From the NCBI GenBank assembly GCA_026874595.1, contig CM049310.1:70071556-70135555 (forward strand): a stretch of 64,000 bases of DNA. Reading direction: 5' to 3'. The DNA is from Sipunculus nudus (Eukaryota; Annelida; Sipuncula; Golfingiida; Sipunculidae). The notes under the pieces are model-generated. The model did no database searches and was not told the DNA's origin. It saw only the letters and a list, made by a program, of their open reading frames with translations. Shown here in pieces: positions 34,698 through 49,989 of the stretch. A program made the position numbers and the translations under genes. Positions within the stretch are counted from its first letter, which is position 1. Every line of letters starts with the position of its first letter.

Positions 34698-37600
34698 CTG
34701 GAAATCCTTGATAAAAATAAGTGAATCACAGGCAGTTATTGAATTTAAATATTTATGAGACCAAATTTGATGATTATTCATAAGATGTTGCAATACTTAG
34801 AGCTAAAAGCTCCACTTAATTAATGGACCAGGGCATATACAGGATCCGGGGGGAGGGGGGGGGAACATATACTTTATATGTATCTCTCACATGCAGAAAT
34901 ATAAGGAAAAAAATGGTGAAAGATGCAAAATCAGGTGCTGCTCTTCAGTATTAATTGTAAAATTTCTATTTCACAGTTTTCTTTGGTCTAAATAATTCAG
35001 AAATAGAGGGGATGCTGGCCCCTCTAGATCTTGCCCTGTGGACAGCCAAATATATGTGCAATTTTCCAGGTCCTCCTCCCCCCCAAGTCCAAAATATTGA
35101 TATAAAAATATTATGAAATATGATAGATGACTTATAACTGGTGATTAAAATAACTGAAAATATACCTGACCCAAACAAATGTGGCATCTAAGTTGCTTTT
35201 AATCATAAATGTTATTTATAATCCTAAGTTATTTCCAAACACGATATTAATAACATGAAAACAATACTATAAACTTCCTCTTACCATCCTGGTAGCTAAA
35301 TAAATATAAATAGATACAAATATATATATAGCTATAGTCTACAGACCTGGCTTTTCCCATAAGTTAATTAAAAACAGTTAATGTAACATAAGAGTTATCA
35401 AAAAGATGCCCAGATAATACAGCATGGTCATGTCAGCTGCTCTTTATCATCTGATAAGGCTAGGTTGTGACTTACTGATATAATCACAGGGTGTTTATGG
35501 GATAGGTTTTGAAGAGCTTAATTTTGTTGACAGCTGAAATTTTCATTATATCCATTTACAGGTATCTATGGTAAGTTTAAATAATAAAAAAAAAGATAAA
35601 ATTTACCAGAATAATCACTCTGTAATTGATTTATTAGAAGCAAATTATATGAACTAATAATTGAAACTAGCAAGGGTGAGGGTGGAAAGTTAGAATTAGG
35701 GGAGAGACACTGGCAGTCTTGGCCCCCTTTCTCACCTCTGCATCTTTTTTTGTAGGGTTTCAAACCAATTATTACAGCCTAGACCCCCCCCCCCCCCTTC
35801 TCTGGTTTTTCTCATAGGTCTTTCTGGGTGGGGCACCCCTTTTCAGAAATCCTTGATACGTGCCTGTTAATTACTCCTATCCCAGTAAATACAAACACCT
35901 GAACTTCAGAGAGCTTAATATAATATGTCATTATTGTTATATGGTTTCCATCATCCACATGCAATAAATTAACTCTGTCAGTATTAGCCTATCTTTAAAA
36001 TTTTAAATAAAATGTCATTAAATGGCATCATCATTGATATTAAAGTAAAACAAACTTTTTTATTCTTTTCAATGTCAGGAATTCACCAGGTGCCAAAATG
36101 CCAAGTACCGTAATTGCCTGTCCCCATTAATATACACAACCCTGTGTCTGCACCCTGTTTGAGAAGGGTGTGGCATTCAGAACTATTACTTTTGCTTGGT
36201 CATGTTTCAGGGAATAGAAAATTGTAGCTATATCCAAGCACTATACTTCCTTTAGCAAAGGTCACACAACTGTACTCTGTCACTCCATGCCCTGGAGATT
36301 ACCTCCACTGTCATTGTTAACATTACAGTGAGCTAGGTCAACAAGCATTCATGTCAAAACATGTACACAGTCAGGTCATACCAGTATGATTTGTTACACT
36401 GCCTTCCTTTTATGTGTATAACCAATTTATTACAGATTAAAACAGGCAGGCCTTTTTTAACACAAAGAAATCTCGCATGTAGACCGTCCCATTATGATGA
36501 CCACCCCCTCTAAAAAGACCACTTTTTTTGGTCCCAGAGTAATGTGAATCATCATAAACATGCACTCCACATGTCCCACATAAACTGTATTAAGGAAGCA
36601 TTGATTTACAGAACAACCTGAAAGATTTAATAGTGTATTATGCATGTGCTGCTGCAAAGTGGATCCATAATTTGGGGCCTGCGTTGAGTTTGTCTTTGTC
36701 AGCAACCAAAAAGAAGGGGTAAATTTTTTAAAGACACATAATGAAGTCCAATGAAATTGCCATGATGTATAAATCAATTTCATTGCCTGGTATATGTATC
36801 ACAGTGACTTCATGTCCATCCATACTGGTTTCTTATAAGACAGGTATATGAAACTTTGACCATAATGTGCATTAACTCATTAACAGAGGATCAGCAAGTT
36901 TTATTAAAGATAACTAGGGATAGTTTTGTCCCACACACAACCACCCTGATTGTATCAACATGCAATGAATGCTACATATAGTTACCTTCTGTTTTCTTAA
37001 TATTACGCAATTTTTCAGAAGGAATACCAAAGTCCTGTTGGTGGCAATGTCTATCGAATGAAGATGACAGTAACTATCCAATAAGGATGATATGCATGCA
37101 ATTTTATCAACTTTGATTTCGCTTTTAAATTTCAGCTTTAATTTGCACAGGATAGGGTTATCCAGGAGGCATAACCTGTTATCAAGACATAACCTGTTTT
37201 TTTTTTATTTAAAAAGACACTGGAGAGAGCTCTATCAATATTTCACTGTCAGTTGCTGAGGTGCTGGTGGGTTTCAAACTGAGGACCATCTCCTGCAAAG
37301 TCCAAAATCTTGATCACTGGGCTAAATCCTATCCATTTTTTTGGTAACTCACAAACGAGTGCACCTTTTGGGGGTTCCTTGGGGTTATGCCCCAGTCAGC
37401 AATGGGGATGACACACACCCAGGGCCCACAGGAGTGGCCAACCAAGCCTGGTTGATACCAAATTTATCGCATGTAAGCGCCTGTCATGTAGTCCATAAAC
37501 CGGAATGACATTCTTCAGATATACTAAGTTAAGCAAGCATTAAAGAAAATTGGAGGTGGTAATATCTCCACACAAAAAAAAATCTTTAAAAAAATTATAT

Positions 37601-40600
37601 GTCCTATCCCACAGTCTTTGACTAAGACCAGTGTATAGTTGACAGGAGTACTCAAGTCCAGGTAATCAAACTGAGTACTAAGTCCAGATTTCTTACTCAA
37701 GTACTTGTACTTGGCTTACATTTTAATACAGGTTAGCAGTTAATGATGTAGTTATATTAATTACCCCTATATGCCTGTATATCTGGTTTATTTGTACCAA
37801 TTAAGGTGTCACAACACCCTTTCACATCCATTACCAAAATAGAAATAAAGGCACAATATCTTCTTGTATAAGGTTATACATAAAATGTATATACTAAAGA
37901 AAAATATGGGCTAAAAGTGACATTTTGTCCTTTCTTTACTTACAATCATAGTCAGGTAATACCTGTTGAGTGCTTGAGTCCAAACAAAAAGGGATATAAT
38001 CAGGATCAATATTATGTCTATTCTTTCACACAATTATTTCAGTTTTGCTGTATACAAAGGTTTTCCAGCAGAACTATCCCAGCAAACAGTCCTATTTCTT
38101 TGCATACGGCTGTTTAACACCTTGTAATGACCATGCATATGTCTGTTTACCATAAAAAGGTTGTGTGACCGTAGGTCCGATTAATAGGGACAACATGCTG
38201 TGTTCAGCCAGTGGGAACATGTATTATATTTTTTTGGCTAAGTCAGTCAGGGCATCTCCTGCTTGACACGTGTTGAGGATCTACGCTGCACACGGCCCAA
38301 CACTGTTGACACAGGTCCACTGTTTACAACACTTGTTTACAGGAGTAAGCAAACGGTTTTGAGGCAATGTTTTAGCAGTTACAGATTTATTTTTATAAAC
38401 TATTTTCCATGTTAACTCAACATGCCTTATAGGTGAATGGGCCCTTAAACTCTCTGTTTCAGCCTTAGTTCAGAGTGACTGGAGAAATGTGCATCACCTG
38501 GTTGTTATAGCAATGGAAAAACACAGCATTGATGTCTACAGTGCTGATTACTGCGCCATCAACTGGTGTCATAGACTGTACCTAGCAGTGCAAAAATAAG
38601 GCTGCCCCTGGTAATCAATGAACGTGCTGTGGAAACAACAGCATGACAATGTTAAGTTAAATACCAGTGTGACCTGATATCTAGATCACATAATCAATCA
38701 CTTCACGATCTTGCTGGGAAGTGTGACAGGCGAACTCTCTACACCGAGGTTCTGCAGTTAATGCTGGGGAAATCAATAGATCAGCAACATGAATAAGAAA
38801 CATCAACAAAAAATTACATTGTGGGAGGGTCTGATGTGACCATACTCAATTAATGTTGTGACTGGTAAAGTATTAATTACAATGTAACATACTACATATA
38901 ATTATAGTGTTATTACTTCAAACAACTAGGGTAAACTAATGTCACCAGTTAATTAATGATGGGTAAGAATGATATATCAGCGTGATGATCATACATGGAA
39001 AATCAGATTCTGGGAAGGCATAATTGACATTATCATGCAGAATTTTTGTGAGGGCTTGATAATTATATATGGAATACTTTGGGAGCTTGACATCATATTT
39101 AACATTGTGATATCGTTGTGAATAATGCGACAATTACTTGATTTCAAATATTTTTCTTCAATGGTAATATGAATGGAGTAAGAAAACAATGTATAGTTAT
39201 CAGAAACGGTTTGACAATTAAATCTAATAGACAACTTGATATTCTGATCTGTTATACGGAAAATGTTCAGAGTTTACACCTTGAAGTTTTTGAACTGTGT
39301 ATCAGCCTGTTGTGTCCCAGTATTTGCCCTGGTCTGCTGGTAGTACCAATTTATGCAGTAGTACCCTAGAAATATATTGATTTTAAAATATGGACCTGGG
39401 TAGCTTGAATATATAATTGATTTGTTCAATTCTGATGCTTTCAAAACAGACAATCCATTTTAGCCCATTTAAAATGTGACACCTTAAATTCCTTCATACA
39501 CCAATCACCAAGAGACTATCACATGAGTACACCTGTATTTAAATGGTGTAGATTTATATTTAACTAGTGTGATTCATTGCTTACATTTCATGTTGCATTG
39601 GAATAGTCAGAATATAACCATGTTACTCAGATTTTATTAGCATGGTGGTTATACAATGTAATTTATTTAGTTTGCATACTCTCAGACAAGTATTGTGGTC
39701 TCTCTTTAATATGACCTGGTATCTGATTCAACAAAAATAAATTTTAATTTATCAACCCATTATTTTTTTTTAAATAACTTTTTATACAGAAATTTCATTT
39801 TTAAGTGAGGAAAAACTAGTTTGAACCATCTTGGAAAAATTATCCATATCTTACCAATCCAATCAACCATACATTATTATAAAATATATGTCATGGTTTC
39901 AGTAGTATCTGTCTTACATTTATTATCCTGCCAAGTACAATTAATACACTACTGGTAAAGTTAACACTAACAACTATACATGCAGGTACTACAAGTAAAA
40001 ATTCATTCAAAGTTTACAGAATGAAAAATAAGCCAGCTGGTATATTCAAGGCTGCTGTCTGGCGTACATATTAAAGTTGTCTGGACACAGTATTACACAC
40101 ATGCAGAGTTGATGATGGATTCTGACAGTCCATAGAGGTAATAAAATTGGTGTCCTTGATGTGAAGTCACCTGTAGCACATCACAATTCACTGTATCTCA
40201 TGTTGTCTGTGAACGTGCTTTCATGAGCCAAGTACACTTGCGCCGGCCCTGGTCTCAAGCCAGAACAAACGAGCTTGTGCTGGATCTGGCCAACACCAAC
40301 CTGTCCAAGAGCTTTGGGGATATAAGAACACATAGGTCGCTAAGTGCAAATCAACCAATATTCAACATTGTCCCTGTTGCTAGATTCTTGGTAATAATAT
40401 TGAAACTACAATAGAGAAGAATTCCTGCAAGTGAAAAAATTATAATGTAGTATGGTGGAGTGTTATAATCTGTCACCTAAAGTGCAGTTAACATATTTAA
40501 AGCATGTATTTACCTTATAATTTTGGAGTGACACAATTAACAAAATCCAATCAATTAAAAGATGGTTGACTGGTTATTACTACTATGACTCTGTCAAATG

Positions 40601-40730
40601 CAGGCCCTCATATCATTATCATATTAACTATATGTAAAACTGTTGCACACAGTGCTTTTAAACATGAACATTCATGCTTTGCAATGAAACCAGTCAAACA
40701 AGAAGATAACAAGTCCAAAGGTACAGTGTG

Positions 40731-40758
40731 TTTGTATGTATGTATGTATATATGTATG

Positions 40759-40799
<41 letters not shown>
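40731..40799. repeat. (TGTA)n and (TA)n microsatellite
   Basis: Imperfect TGTA units pass into about 18 TA units. Confidence 0.9.
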
Positions 40800-40801
<2 letters not shown>

Positions 40802-41713
40802 ACATATATAGTATCAGACTCTGTGCATGTTCAGATCACATGACCTCCATGTAGTTACATACGTCATCAAAACCTGTTGGGATTTCCCTTCCTGATATCA
40901 GCTGATCCTCATATGGTAATCACTACGTGCGTGTAAATACCATTGTCTTACTTCCTGGTTTTTCCACTGGGCAGCAGTTGTGTTTTCCACACACTGTTGA
41001 CCTTATTTTCACATGCAGATAATAAGCATGGATGAACATGCTCTGGCATCAGGACAACTTCATACAAACTGACATTTTTTCCTTTCAAATGTTGATCCCA
41101 ATTTAACAGTATTTAAACCTCTACTAGTGTCACTTATATTGTTTTGAGTCACTCTTTGTGCCAGTGTCCTGACACTGGACACAGCTGATTGTCAATGTAT
41201 CATGGAGTGTAAAAATAAAAATATGGAAAAATAAGGACCCAACAAAATTAAAATAGAAATAATAAAAATAATTTCTCAACTCAATAAATTCTGCTTGCCT
41301 GTTTCTTAGAATGCAAAAGAACATTCTTTGAGAAGTTTGGCTGTCTACGGTAAGTGGATTTTCCCAGGATTGGCCCATTTGTCAACTCTGAACTTGACCC
41401 ATGTTGGCCCCTTATATACATGCCTTCTGGGCTTTTCACAAATATGTTTTAATATATATCCTCTTGCTAAAATTTCATTATTTAAGCATTAAAAGTGTTA
41501 TTTTTTTAACAGATGGACATACATGATTCTAATAAATATTAATAAATATGGTTTGTGATAAATTGTTGTTTTAGGATTAAGCATGAAAAATTTTGTACTG
41601 ATGAAATACATGTACAAAAAGTGTGAATCAAAGATAGTCTATACATCATTTATTTTTAAATGTTACATGTATATTGAGCAATTAGTTTTATCTATAATAC
41701 CACAAAATGTTCT

Positions 41714-41911
41714 CAGGGGTGGATCCAGGATTAAGGAAAAGGGCGGGTCCAACCCAGGAGGACTAATGAAATTCCTTAAAAAAAAGGTCATCAGGTCAAA
41801 AAAAAGGGGGGGGGTCCAGGTGGCAAAATTTTGTCTAAAACCCTTTAAAAAAGGTTGCTTCGGGTGAAAAAATGGGGTCCGGACACCCTGGACCCCCCTG
41901 GATCCACTTCT
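41714..41911. mobile_element. 198-bp MITE with GGATCC-containing ends
   Basis: CAGGGGTGGATCCAGG at the left and CCTGGATCCACTTCTG at the right are 16-bp inverted ends (two mismatches). GTTCT flanks both sides and may be the target duplication. The interior holds poly-A and poly-G runs and no frame. Confidence 0.65.
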
Positions 41912-42879
41912 GGTTCTTTAATTCCAAAATGTTAGAATCTGAAAAATATCTGCATTGATTATAGCTGAAGTGTTCAACCAATTTTATGGCACACTGTAGG
42001 TTATTAGTAACTGCGTGGTAATCTGTGTCTGCCCATGACCATTATCTGTATATTAATTGTTGTTATGCTGGCACTATTACCAAACAGATATAGTAACGCA
42101 GACTGATAAGAAAGGTACATGGTTAGACAGAGGGGTCACCATCCACGTGATCAGCAGCTCACACCCACCTGGCTTAATTAACTTTACAGCATGTTGTCCT
42201 CACTTGATCCTGGCTGCATCCAAATATAATGGAAACACACATCTGGTTATTTTAAAGTTACATTTATATATATATGTGTGTGTGTATATATATATCAATA
42301 TATATATATTAAGGTCCAACATGCAGTTCTGCAAGAGGATTCAGGATTCTCTTGATGAAGGTGGCTTTATAATGAGAATGAAGTGTGCTACCATTAAGTC
42401 TCAAAAATAGAGGGGAAAATGCATTAAAATAAGGAAAAAAATACAGGTGGCACCACAGGTCTTCAGGAACTGATAAAACTAATTACAATAAAAAAATATA
42501 CAAGGTTTCAGAACACTAGATGAAACCAAAGCTGAGAAACTTATATCACTGCAGTCATATGACAGTCTTAAGAGTAGAGATAAAATGTGTAAAAATTAGA
42601 AAAATACAGGTGTTGCCATCAGTATTTGGCAGCTGATGAAACTGTCCATGATCAGGCAAGAATCATGGCAGTCCATGCCGTGATTAACTCTTGAGAAAAT
42701 GGAGCTATGTGTCAAATTTTAAATTATTTTGGGGTGCAAAAACAGGCCCAAGAACTCAATATAGGTCACAGTGACTTATTTTCAGGTGTCAATGGAGATT
42801 TTTGTTAAGGACATCTGGACATGGATTTTAAGTTAGAAGTTTTTAGGTCTAACCATTACAATCTGTGTATTGTTAAAGG

Positions 42880-42957
42880 AAGACCAGACTATCAGACAGG
42901 TAGACGACGAAGTGTGATCACTATAGCTCAGATGACTTAGTCAGATGAGCTAGTTAA
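42880..42957 (-). repeat. Hairpin end related to the 1.9-kb repeat
   Basis: 'gacgacgaag...ctatagctcagatgactta...tcagatgagcta' matches the reverse complement of the hairpin start of copies A and B. The rest of the element is diverged. Confidence 0.45.
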
Positions 42958-44782
42958 GAATCAGTCCTTCTACGGAACTGTGCCACTCCTCTATTTCACA
43001 GATAAATTGTGCATGTCTGTGTTTGTGTGTGTGTGGGTGGGTGTTTGGGTGGGCTCTGTTAATGAGCAATAATTCCTTTGTAATATTGTTCATCAATCCC
43101 TTCAAAGAAATGATTATGTGCATTATGTATGTACAAAAAATATTCAGAATGGTTTCATGAAGTTAAACTTTTGTGTGATTCATCTGTGAGTAGTAAAGGT
43201 GGAAACTGAAACTAACTACATATATTTAACTGTATATACAAACTGAAATTTGAAAAAAAATCTGAATCTAGAATATCAGTTCATCTAACAATATTAAGCT
43301 TTGTGTTATAAAATACCTATACCACTGCTGCAAAAAAACACTGCAGATTGTATTTAATAGGATTTAAACTGAATAAAATTGAATATAGCCCTCACAATAT
43401 GCTGGTATAGTATAAACATGATGTTGTAGTCATCTGTTAGGAATATGATAACAATGCATGGCATGGCATGTTAGGGATGATAATTAGTACTAACTAGCAC
43501 CTGGAATTTAAGAACAGGAAGGGGGGGGGGGTGTCCGGTTTTCCACATTATTTATCCAGCTATCCTGGTGTCGTTAACTGGAGCTGGAACTGGAGCAGCA
43601 CTCCTTCCAGCCTGGCCTGGATCTCAGCCTAATGGCTGCAGACAGTCCAATTTGGAGCTGGAAGCTGGATACCCCTGCGACTGGTCTGGTTCTCATGCAC
43701 TCAGACCTGTCAATTTTATATTCAGCAGGATTTGCTGTGATTCATAGTCATAAGACTTGATCATCTAACAAGGGTTCATTGCATTTAATGCAATAAGCAG
43801 GTTTTGGCTTGAAGTTAATCAGGATATATGTGACGTGCCATCTGCATGAAATTTTTCATCACTTCTCATAATTTCATTATTCAAAATCATCCACAGTTTT
43901 GGTGTTATCCTACTTATAATCAAAATATCAAAACTGCAAAGGGCAAAGTATTATTCATGCATGCATTCACAACTGGATGTACAGATCACTTTAACAAATT
44001 CTTCTTGCTACAAAATCTGGGAAGGATGTTTCACTGTTGAGTTCTACACAACAAAGTTTCAGTGCATGTTTTTGATTAAATCCCCTTTAACTAAATAATA
44101 AATAATTATAACATTTTAAACATTTTAAATAAATTTGAGATAGAAAATAAAATGTTTAATACCAATTATAAGATGATGATATCAGTCAAAGTGATATAAA
44201 CCAGTACATACTTGAGTAAAATGTCAAGGGTAAAAATGAAAGATAATTTTTATCAGAAAAAAAATTGCATGATTTAATTTATATGTCACCAGACTGTGCT
44301 TCAATACTGTAAGGGAAGACATATTTGTAGGACATAGAATTACTATGAAGGACAGACCTTATGAATATTCATGATTTATGTAAAACATTGATTTGAACTA
44401 TTGACCTTGGTTGTCAATAGTCACCTGGTTATGATGTTGTTTACTTTTATTTCTCTTCTCATTTAGTAGGGCATACAATTATGACATAGTTTGTGGAACA
44501 GCCCTGGACATGATCCAGAATCCGGACCCACTTGTGTAACACCTCCGGCTGCACTTTACACACGGACTGACTGGGTTACTGTGACATTATCTAAACAGAT
44601 TGCCCATTGAGTGCTAACAGTATACCGTAATCTGAAAATCAGAACAACTATGGCAACATGCAAATACTGAATCCTTGGCCTGTAAGGGGAAAATTAAGTT
44701 TAGATTACCTGGCATCGTTAGGGGACATACAGAAGGGGACACCTCAGAGATTAACCTAACTATCCTAACCACTGGTGGCCAC

Positions 44783-46474
44783 TGTATTATTCCTTACCCT
44801 CTGTATTATTCCTTACACTGTATTATTCCTTTTATCTGTATTATTCCTTACACTGTATTATTCCTTACTCTCTGTATTATTTCTTATCCTCTGTATTATT
44901 CCTAACACTGTATTATTCTATACCCTCTGTATTATTCCTTATCCTATGTATTATTCCTTACACTGCATTATTATATTTACCCTATGTATTATTCCTTACC
45001 CTCTGTGTTATTCCTTATCCTCTGTATTATTCCGAACACTGTATTATTCTGTAACCTCTGTATTATTCTTTATCCTCTGTATTATTCCCGAGAATGTATT
45101 ATTCTGTACCCCATGTATTATTCCTTACCATCTGTATTATTCCTTATTCTCTGTATTTTTCCTTATCCTCTGTATTATTCCTTACTCTCTGTATTATTCC
45201 TGATCCTCTGTATTATTCCTAACACTGTATTATTCTGTACCCTCTGTGTTATTCCTTATCCTATGTATTATTCCTTACCCTCTGTTTTTTCCTTACCCTC
45301 TGTATTATTCCTTACACTGTATCATTCCTTACCCTCTATATTATTCCTTACCCTCTGTATTATTCCTTATCCTCAGTATTATTCCTAACACTGTATTATT
45401 CTGTACCCTCTGTATTATTACTTCTCCTATGTATTATTACTTACACTGTACTAATATAAATATATACCCTCTGTATTATTCCTTACATTGAATAATTCCG
45501 TACCCTCTGTATTATTACTTCTCCTATGCATATTCCTTAAGCTGTATTAATATATTTACCCTCTGTATTATTCCTTATCCTCTGTATTATTCCTGACAAT
45601 GTATTATTCTGTTACCGATGTATTATTCCTTAACCTCTGTATTATTCCTTATTCTCTGTATTATTCCTTACCGACGGTATTATTCCTTACTCTCTGTATT
45701 ATTCCTTATCCTCTGTATTATTCCTAACACTATTATTCTGTACCCTCTGTGTTATTCCTTATTATATGTACTATTCCTTACACTGTATTTTTCCTTATCC
45801 TCTGTATTATTCCTTACACTGAATTATTCCGTACCCTCTGTATTATTACTTCTCCTATGTATTATTACTTTCACTGTACTAATATATATATACCCTCTGT
45901 ATTATTCCTTACACTGAATTATACCGTACCCTCTGTATTATTACTTCTCCTATGCATATTCCTTACGCTGTATTAATATATTTACCCTCTGTATTATTCC
46001 TAACACCATATTATTCTGTACCTTCTGTGTTATTCCTTATCCCCTGTATTATTCCTTACACTGAATTATTCCGTACCCTCTGTATTACTTCTCCTATGTA
46101 TTATTACTCACACTGTATTAATAAATATACCCTCTGTATTATTCCTTACACTGTATTATTCATTATCCTACATATTATTCCTTACACTGTATTATTCTGT
46201 ACCCTCTGTATTATTCCTTACACTGAATTATTCCGTACCCTCTGTATTATTACTTCTCCTATGTATTATTACTTACACTGTATTAATATATATATACCCT
46301 CTGTATTATTCCTTATCATCTGTATTATTCCTTACACTGTATTATTCCGTACCCTCTGTATTATTCCTTATCCTCTGTCTTATTCCTTACACTGTGTTAT
46401 TCCATACCCTGTGTATTATTCCTTACTTTCTATTATTCCTTTATCTAGATGTATCATTCTGTACCCTCTGTATT
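44783..46474. repeat. 1.7-kb satellite-like array of 17- and 19-bp units
   Basis: Roughly 90 units of the type tgtattattccttaccctc (19 bp) or tgtattattccttacac (17 bp), with variants. Mixed unit lengths keep several frames open for over 130 codons of Tyr/Leu/Ile/Pro-rich peptide; these are composition artefacts. Confidence 0.92.
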
Positions 46475-46501
46475 CATCATCTGAAATATAGAAGGCATAT
46501 A

Positions 46502-46683
46502 CAGTAAAACCTTGTCTAACGACCACCATGGTTTAATGACCACCTCAAAATAACAACCACTTATTCACTGTCCCAATTCTTGTTTGCCCGATCTTTATAT
46601 AAGACCTGACTGAGATGACCACCTCGAAAATGTGACCACTTTATCCAGGTCCTGTTGGAGGTCAGAATTTCAAGGTTTTACCG
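46502..46683. mobile_element. 182-bp TA-flanked MITE
   Basis: CAGTAAAACCTTG and CAAGGTTTTACCG are 13-bp inverted ends (one mismatch) with TA on each side. Inside, 'gaccacc' motifs repeat. It abuts the satellite array. Tc1/mariner-type ends are inferred from the TA. Confidence 0.7.
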
Positions 46684-49600
46684 TAATAATATAATGTTCT
46701 CATTTTCTGCTAAGCTATCTTCTCACTCATTTCTATGATAGGGCTGTTCTTGAATACTTTTTTTTTTAAACAATTCCACTTTTTATATTTTCCAAGAACA
46801 TAACAACATGTTTTTCTGTTAAGACTGTGCAATAAAAGAATATGTTTTTTTTTTTCAATTTTTTACTGGTTCACTATCTACCTTGTTTCAACTCATGACT
46901 GTTATCAAGCAATATCCTTTAGCCCTATTTATTCCTAGCCTGAAATGTTCTAGTCCGAAATGTTCTAGACCAAAAAGTTCCTGTCCAAAACTTCTGACCA
47001 GCCCTTGCCAAAGCTTTCCACTGAATGATCAATTATCATCAGTGTATCAACAATGATATCTGATGACACTGATAAGCTGACTTTGTATCATGATGTATCC
47101 ATGCACTGGTATATTGTTACTAAAAATTCTCTGCATGATCATATCAACAACAAGAAATCTGCATTCTAAGGAATGCAAGCCTCTGCTCACGCCTCTTGTA
47201 GGATGCTCCCCAACCCATGTTTGCATTCACATATTCATTCAGCCCATATTCCAAGGTGCATTTGTGAATATTCCTTGATGAGGTAACTGAATCCAGATCA
47301 TGTGCCATATCCACACCAAAATCTAATCAAATTTTCACTGGGCCATTCCTGAAATTATCACCAGATTCTGTTCATGATTGCAAGTGTTATGTTGTGAACA
47401 AACACGCACACAAATTAACACACACACACACACACAGACATACACAAACAGGGATAAACTCATCCCTTTTGGCAGAGACTATAAATCATTTAATGTATCC
47501 CCCCCCCCCCCCCCCATCTATACTGACTTTTGACCGTGGACCATCAAGTACATATATCCTGGTAACCAGACAGCTGGCCTGACGCCCAAGGCCAGACCCC
47601 AGCCCTGATCCAGGGAATCTGTCTCCAGTCATACAGCTTACAACAGGTGTTCCCAGGTCACATGGCTAGACATGCTCACTACCTCCTGTATCAATTACAT
47701 ACTTCAATTCACAGTTAAAAATCTCCTGTAGCTCTCATTGATTTTAGCCTAGCAACTTAAAACCTATCGAGGCCACCTCAATACTTGGTCATTAGTTCTT
47801 CTGAATGTAACTGATAGACATGTACTGCAGCTGTAATGGCATATGTTAATGCAAAGTTCTTCTAATAATTTCCTAATGAACATATCATACTGATATATTA
47901 AGGAGTACCAACATTTTTTTATTGAATTTTCAAAAGCCTTTTAAATGTTTTCTTAAGGGCATTCATTCTGATGTTCACGCATTTTTGCACTGCCTCTACC
48001 CTCAGACTTTCCCCAAGTCTTCACACATTTTCTTTTTATTTATAATTTTTATCAGCAAAGTTAATCATGTACACAATATTAAACTAATGTTCATTGCAAA
48101 CCTGAATAAAAAAATTCCAGACTAGAGGCAGCATTAACAAAATATGACTCATGACAATGCATAAACAATTACAAGGATACCCTTGTGTATAGCAGGCCTG
48201 TTTATGGAAATTTTCAACATTGGCTATATATTCATACACTTTCAAGTCCTTGAAAATACATACAAAATTTGTTATTATTTTCAATTATATTAATCCTTGT
48301 GGTAACCCTGTATTAATACCTCAACCTTACACTGGTGTAATGTGATATTAGAAACCTCTCCTCACAGGCACCTCTCTATAACAGGCACCTCACTATTACA
48401 GACACCTGAAGCATTCCTGAGGGCAGTAGATTTTGAGGTTAGTCTAATACAGCCATCAGTATATGAAAACTGAGGGGTTCTACTGTGTTTTCCTGTGTCT
48501 GTATTTTTTGTTTGTCTGTGAACAAGATTTAAAATGCTTGATTATACTACACCATCCTATATAGATGTTTGATGGCCCAAGGGTTGAAGACCACTCACAC
48601 TGCACAGAATCGGACTCCCAAGAGTATTTATCCTGGTTAGAGTCTGTGGGCTTAAAAACCTGTAGTCCACAATGCACCAGGGCTTCCAAATACACCAGCA
48701 CCGTGAAAATAAATGTAGTGAAGAAGGTAATTTAGTCCATTCTGATATGTTGAACAAGAATTGTTTCAAAGCAAATTACATGATCATGGGTGTTTTTTAG
48801 GTTTGGACTTCACGGTAAAAACAATATTTTGTAAGCATGCGGATGTGAAATATAAACAGAAGGTGTTTTGTTGAAAAATAACAAAGTTTGATTATAAAGT
48901 TTGACAGTTACAATGAGTAGTCTTGCGTGGCCCAGTGCCTAAGTCTGGAAGAGGTTCATTTTGAGTAAAAACAATGTCTGGTGGAAGGGTGAAGGCTACT
49001 GTGATAACAATACAGTATTAAACTGCTGTAGTATGTTTGTATCAAGTCTAAAGGCTTCTATAAGATTGTTATAAATCTGAAATAAAAGGCATGTGGGGAG
49101 ACAACTGATAATGTTATCTTTCACATTGGATCTAGAATTATAACGAGCCCATAAATCAAGCGTGTAAAATAAAAGGGATCGGGTATAACATTTTTTATTC
49201 TGAGAAGTGAAACTGGTTAAAAAATATGGATTAATAGGGCACCCCTCCGAAAGTCCTGACTCATTATTATTTGCCATGAAGTGATTTAAATTTTATTCCC
49301 CAAACATTTACCAAAAATAAACAATAAAACAAGTGACCAATGGGCCATGATGCTCAGCTGATCAGCACAGGTGACAAGTGAGGGAGCCATTTATGCAATA
49401 AAGGAAGCAACTACATGTAGTTGGATCTAGGAAGGCATTGGTGGGGGTTGGGGGGGGGGGGGGGTGATTAGGTAGGAGGAAGGGAGATAACAAGGTAATG
49501 GTTAAAGCAGCTGACAAACAGGAAACTGGAAAGAGATACTTAGGAAACTCAGTGATACTGACTGTGTGATCAGGCCATTAATTCTCTGTCTGTTGTAATG

Positions 49601-49770
49601 AAGACCCAGAGATGTTTGATAACACAAGGTTATAACACATCCATGATCAATTTCAGTTAATTTTTCTGTCACAAGCTGCTGACAATGCAGGAGAGTTCAT
49701 GGAGGTCTGGTAAATATTGATGGGTAACTTTATCATTTGTAGATTTCATGATAACCATCATATATACATC

Positions 49771-49776
49771 TGTATG

Positions 49777-49858
<82 letters not shown>
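49771..49858. repeat. Long (TA)n microsatellite
   Basis: More than 35 nearly uninterrupted TA units. Confidence 0.95.
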
Positions 49859-49863
<5 letters not shown>

Positions 49864-49989
49864 TTATTAGTGGTAGGGAACAGTTGTAAAATCATATTTC
49901 ATGATTGAAATATAAAAATCTATAGGTGATCAATTATTTTATGAACCATCTATATTACTATGAAATACATGTGCTGTTTAAAATCATAC

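Noticed and set aside
38942-39234. Minus-strand coding-like frame HYSQRYHNVKYDVKLPKYS
   Set aside because: An in-frame stop lies just upstream and no acceptor follows it, so an exon cannot be bounded.
40223-40414. 63-codon frame MSQVHLRRPWSQARTNELVL
   Set aside because: Looks like part of a dispersed repeat, with no splice or promoter context.
44675-46491. Several frames of 75-179 codons in the satellite array
   Set aside because: Produced by the repeat unit lacking stops; the peptide is a monotonous Tyr/Leu/Ile/Pro repeat.
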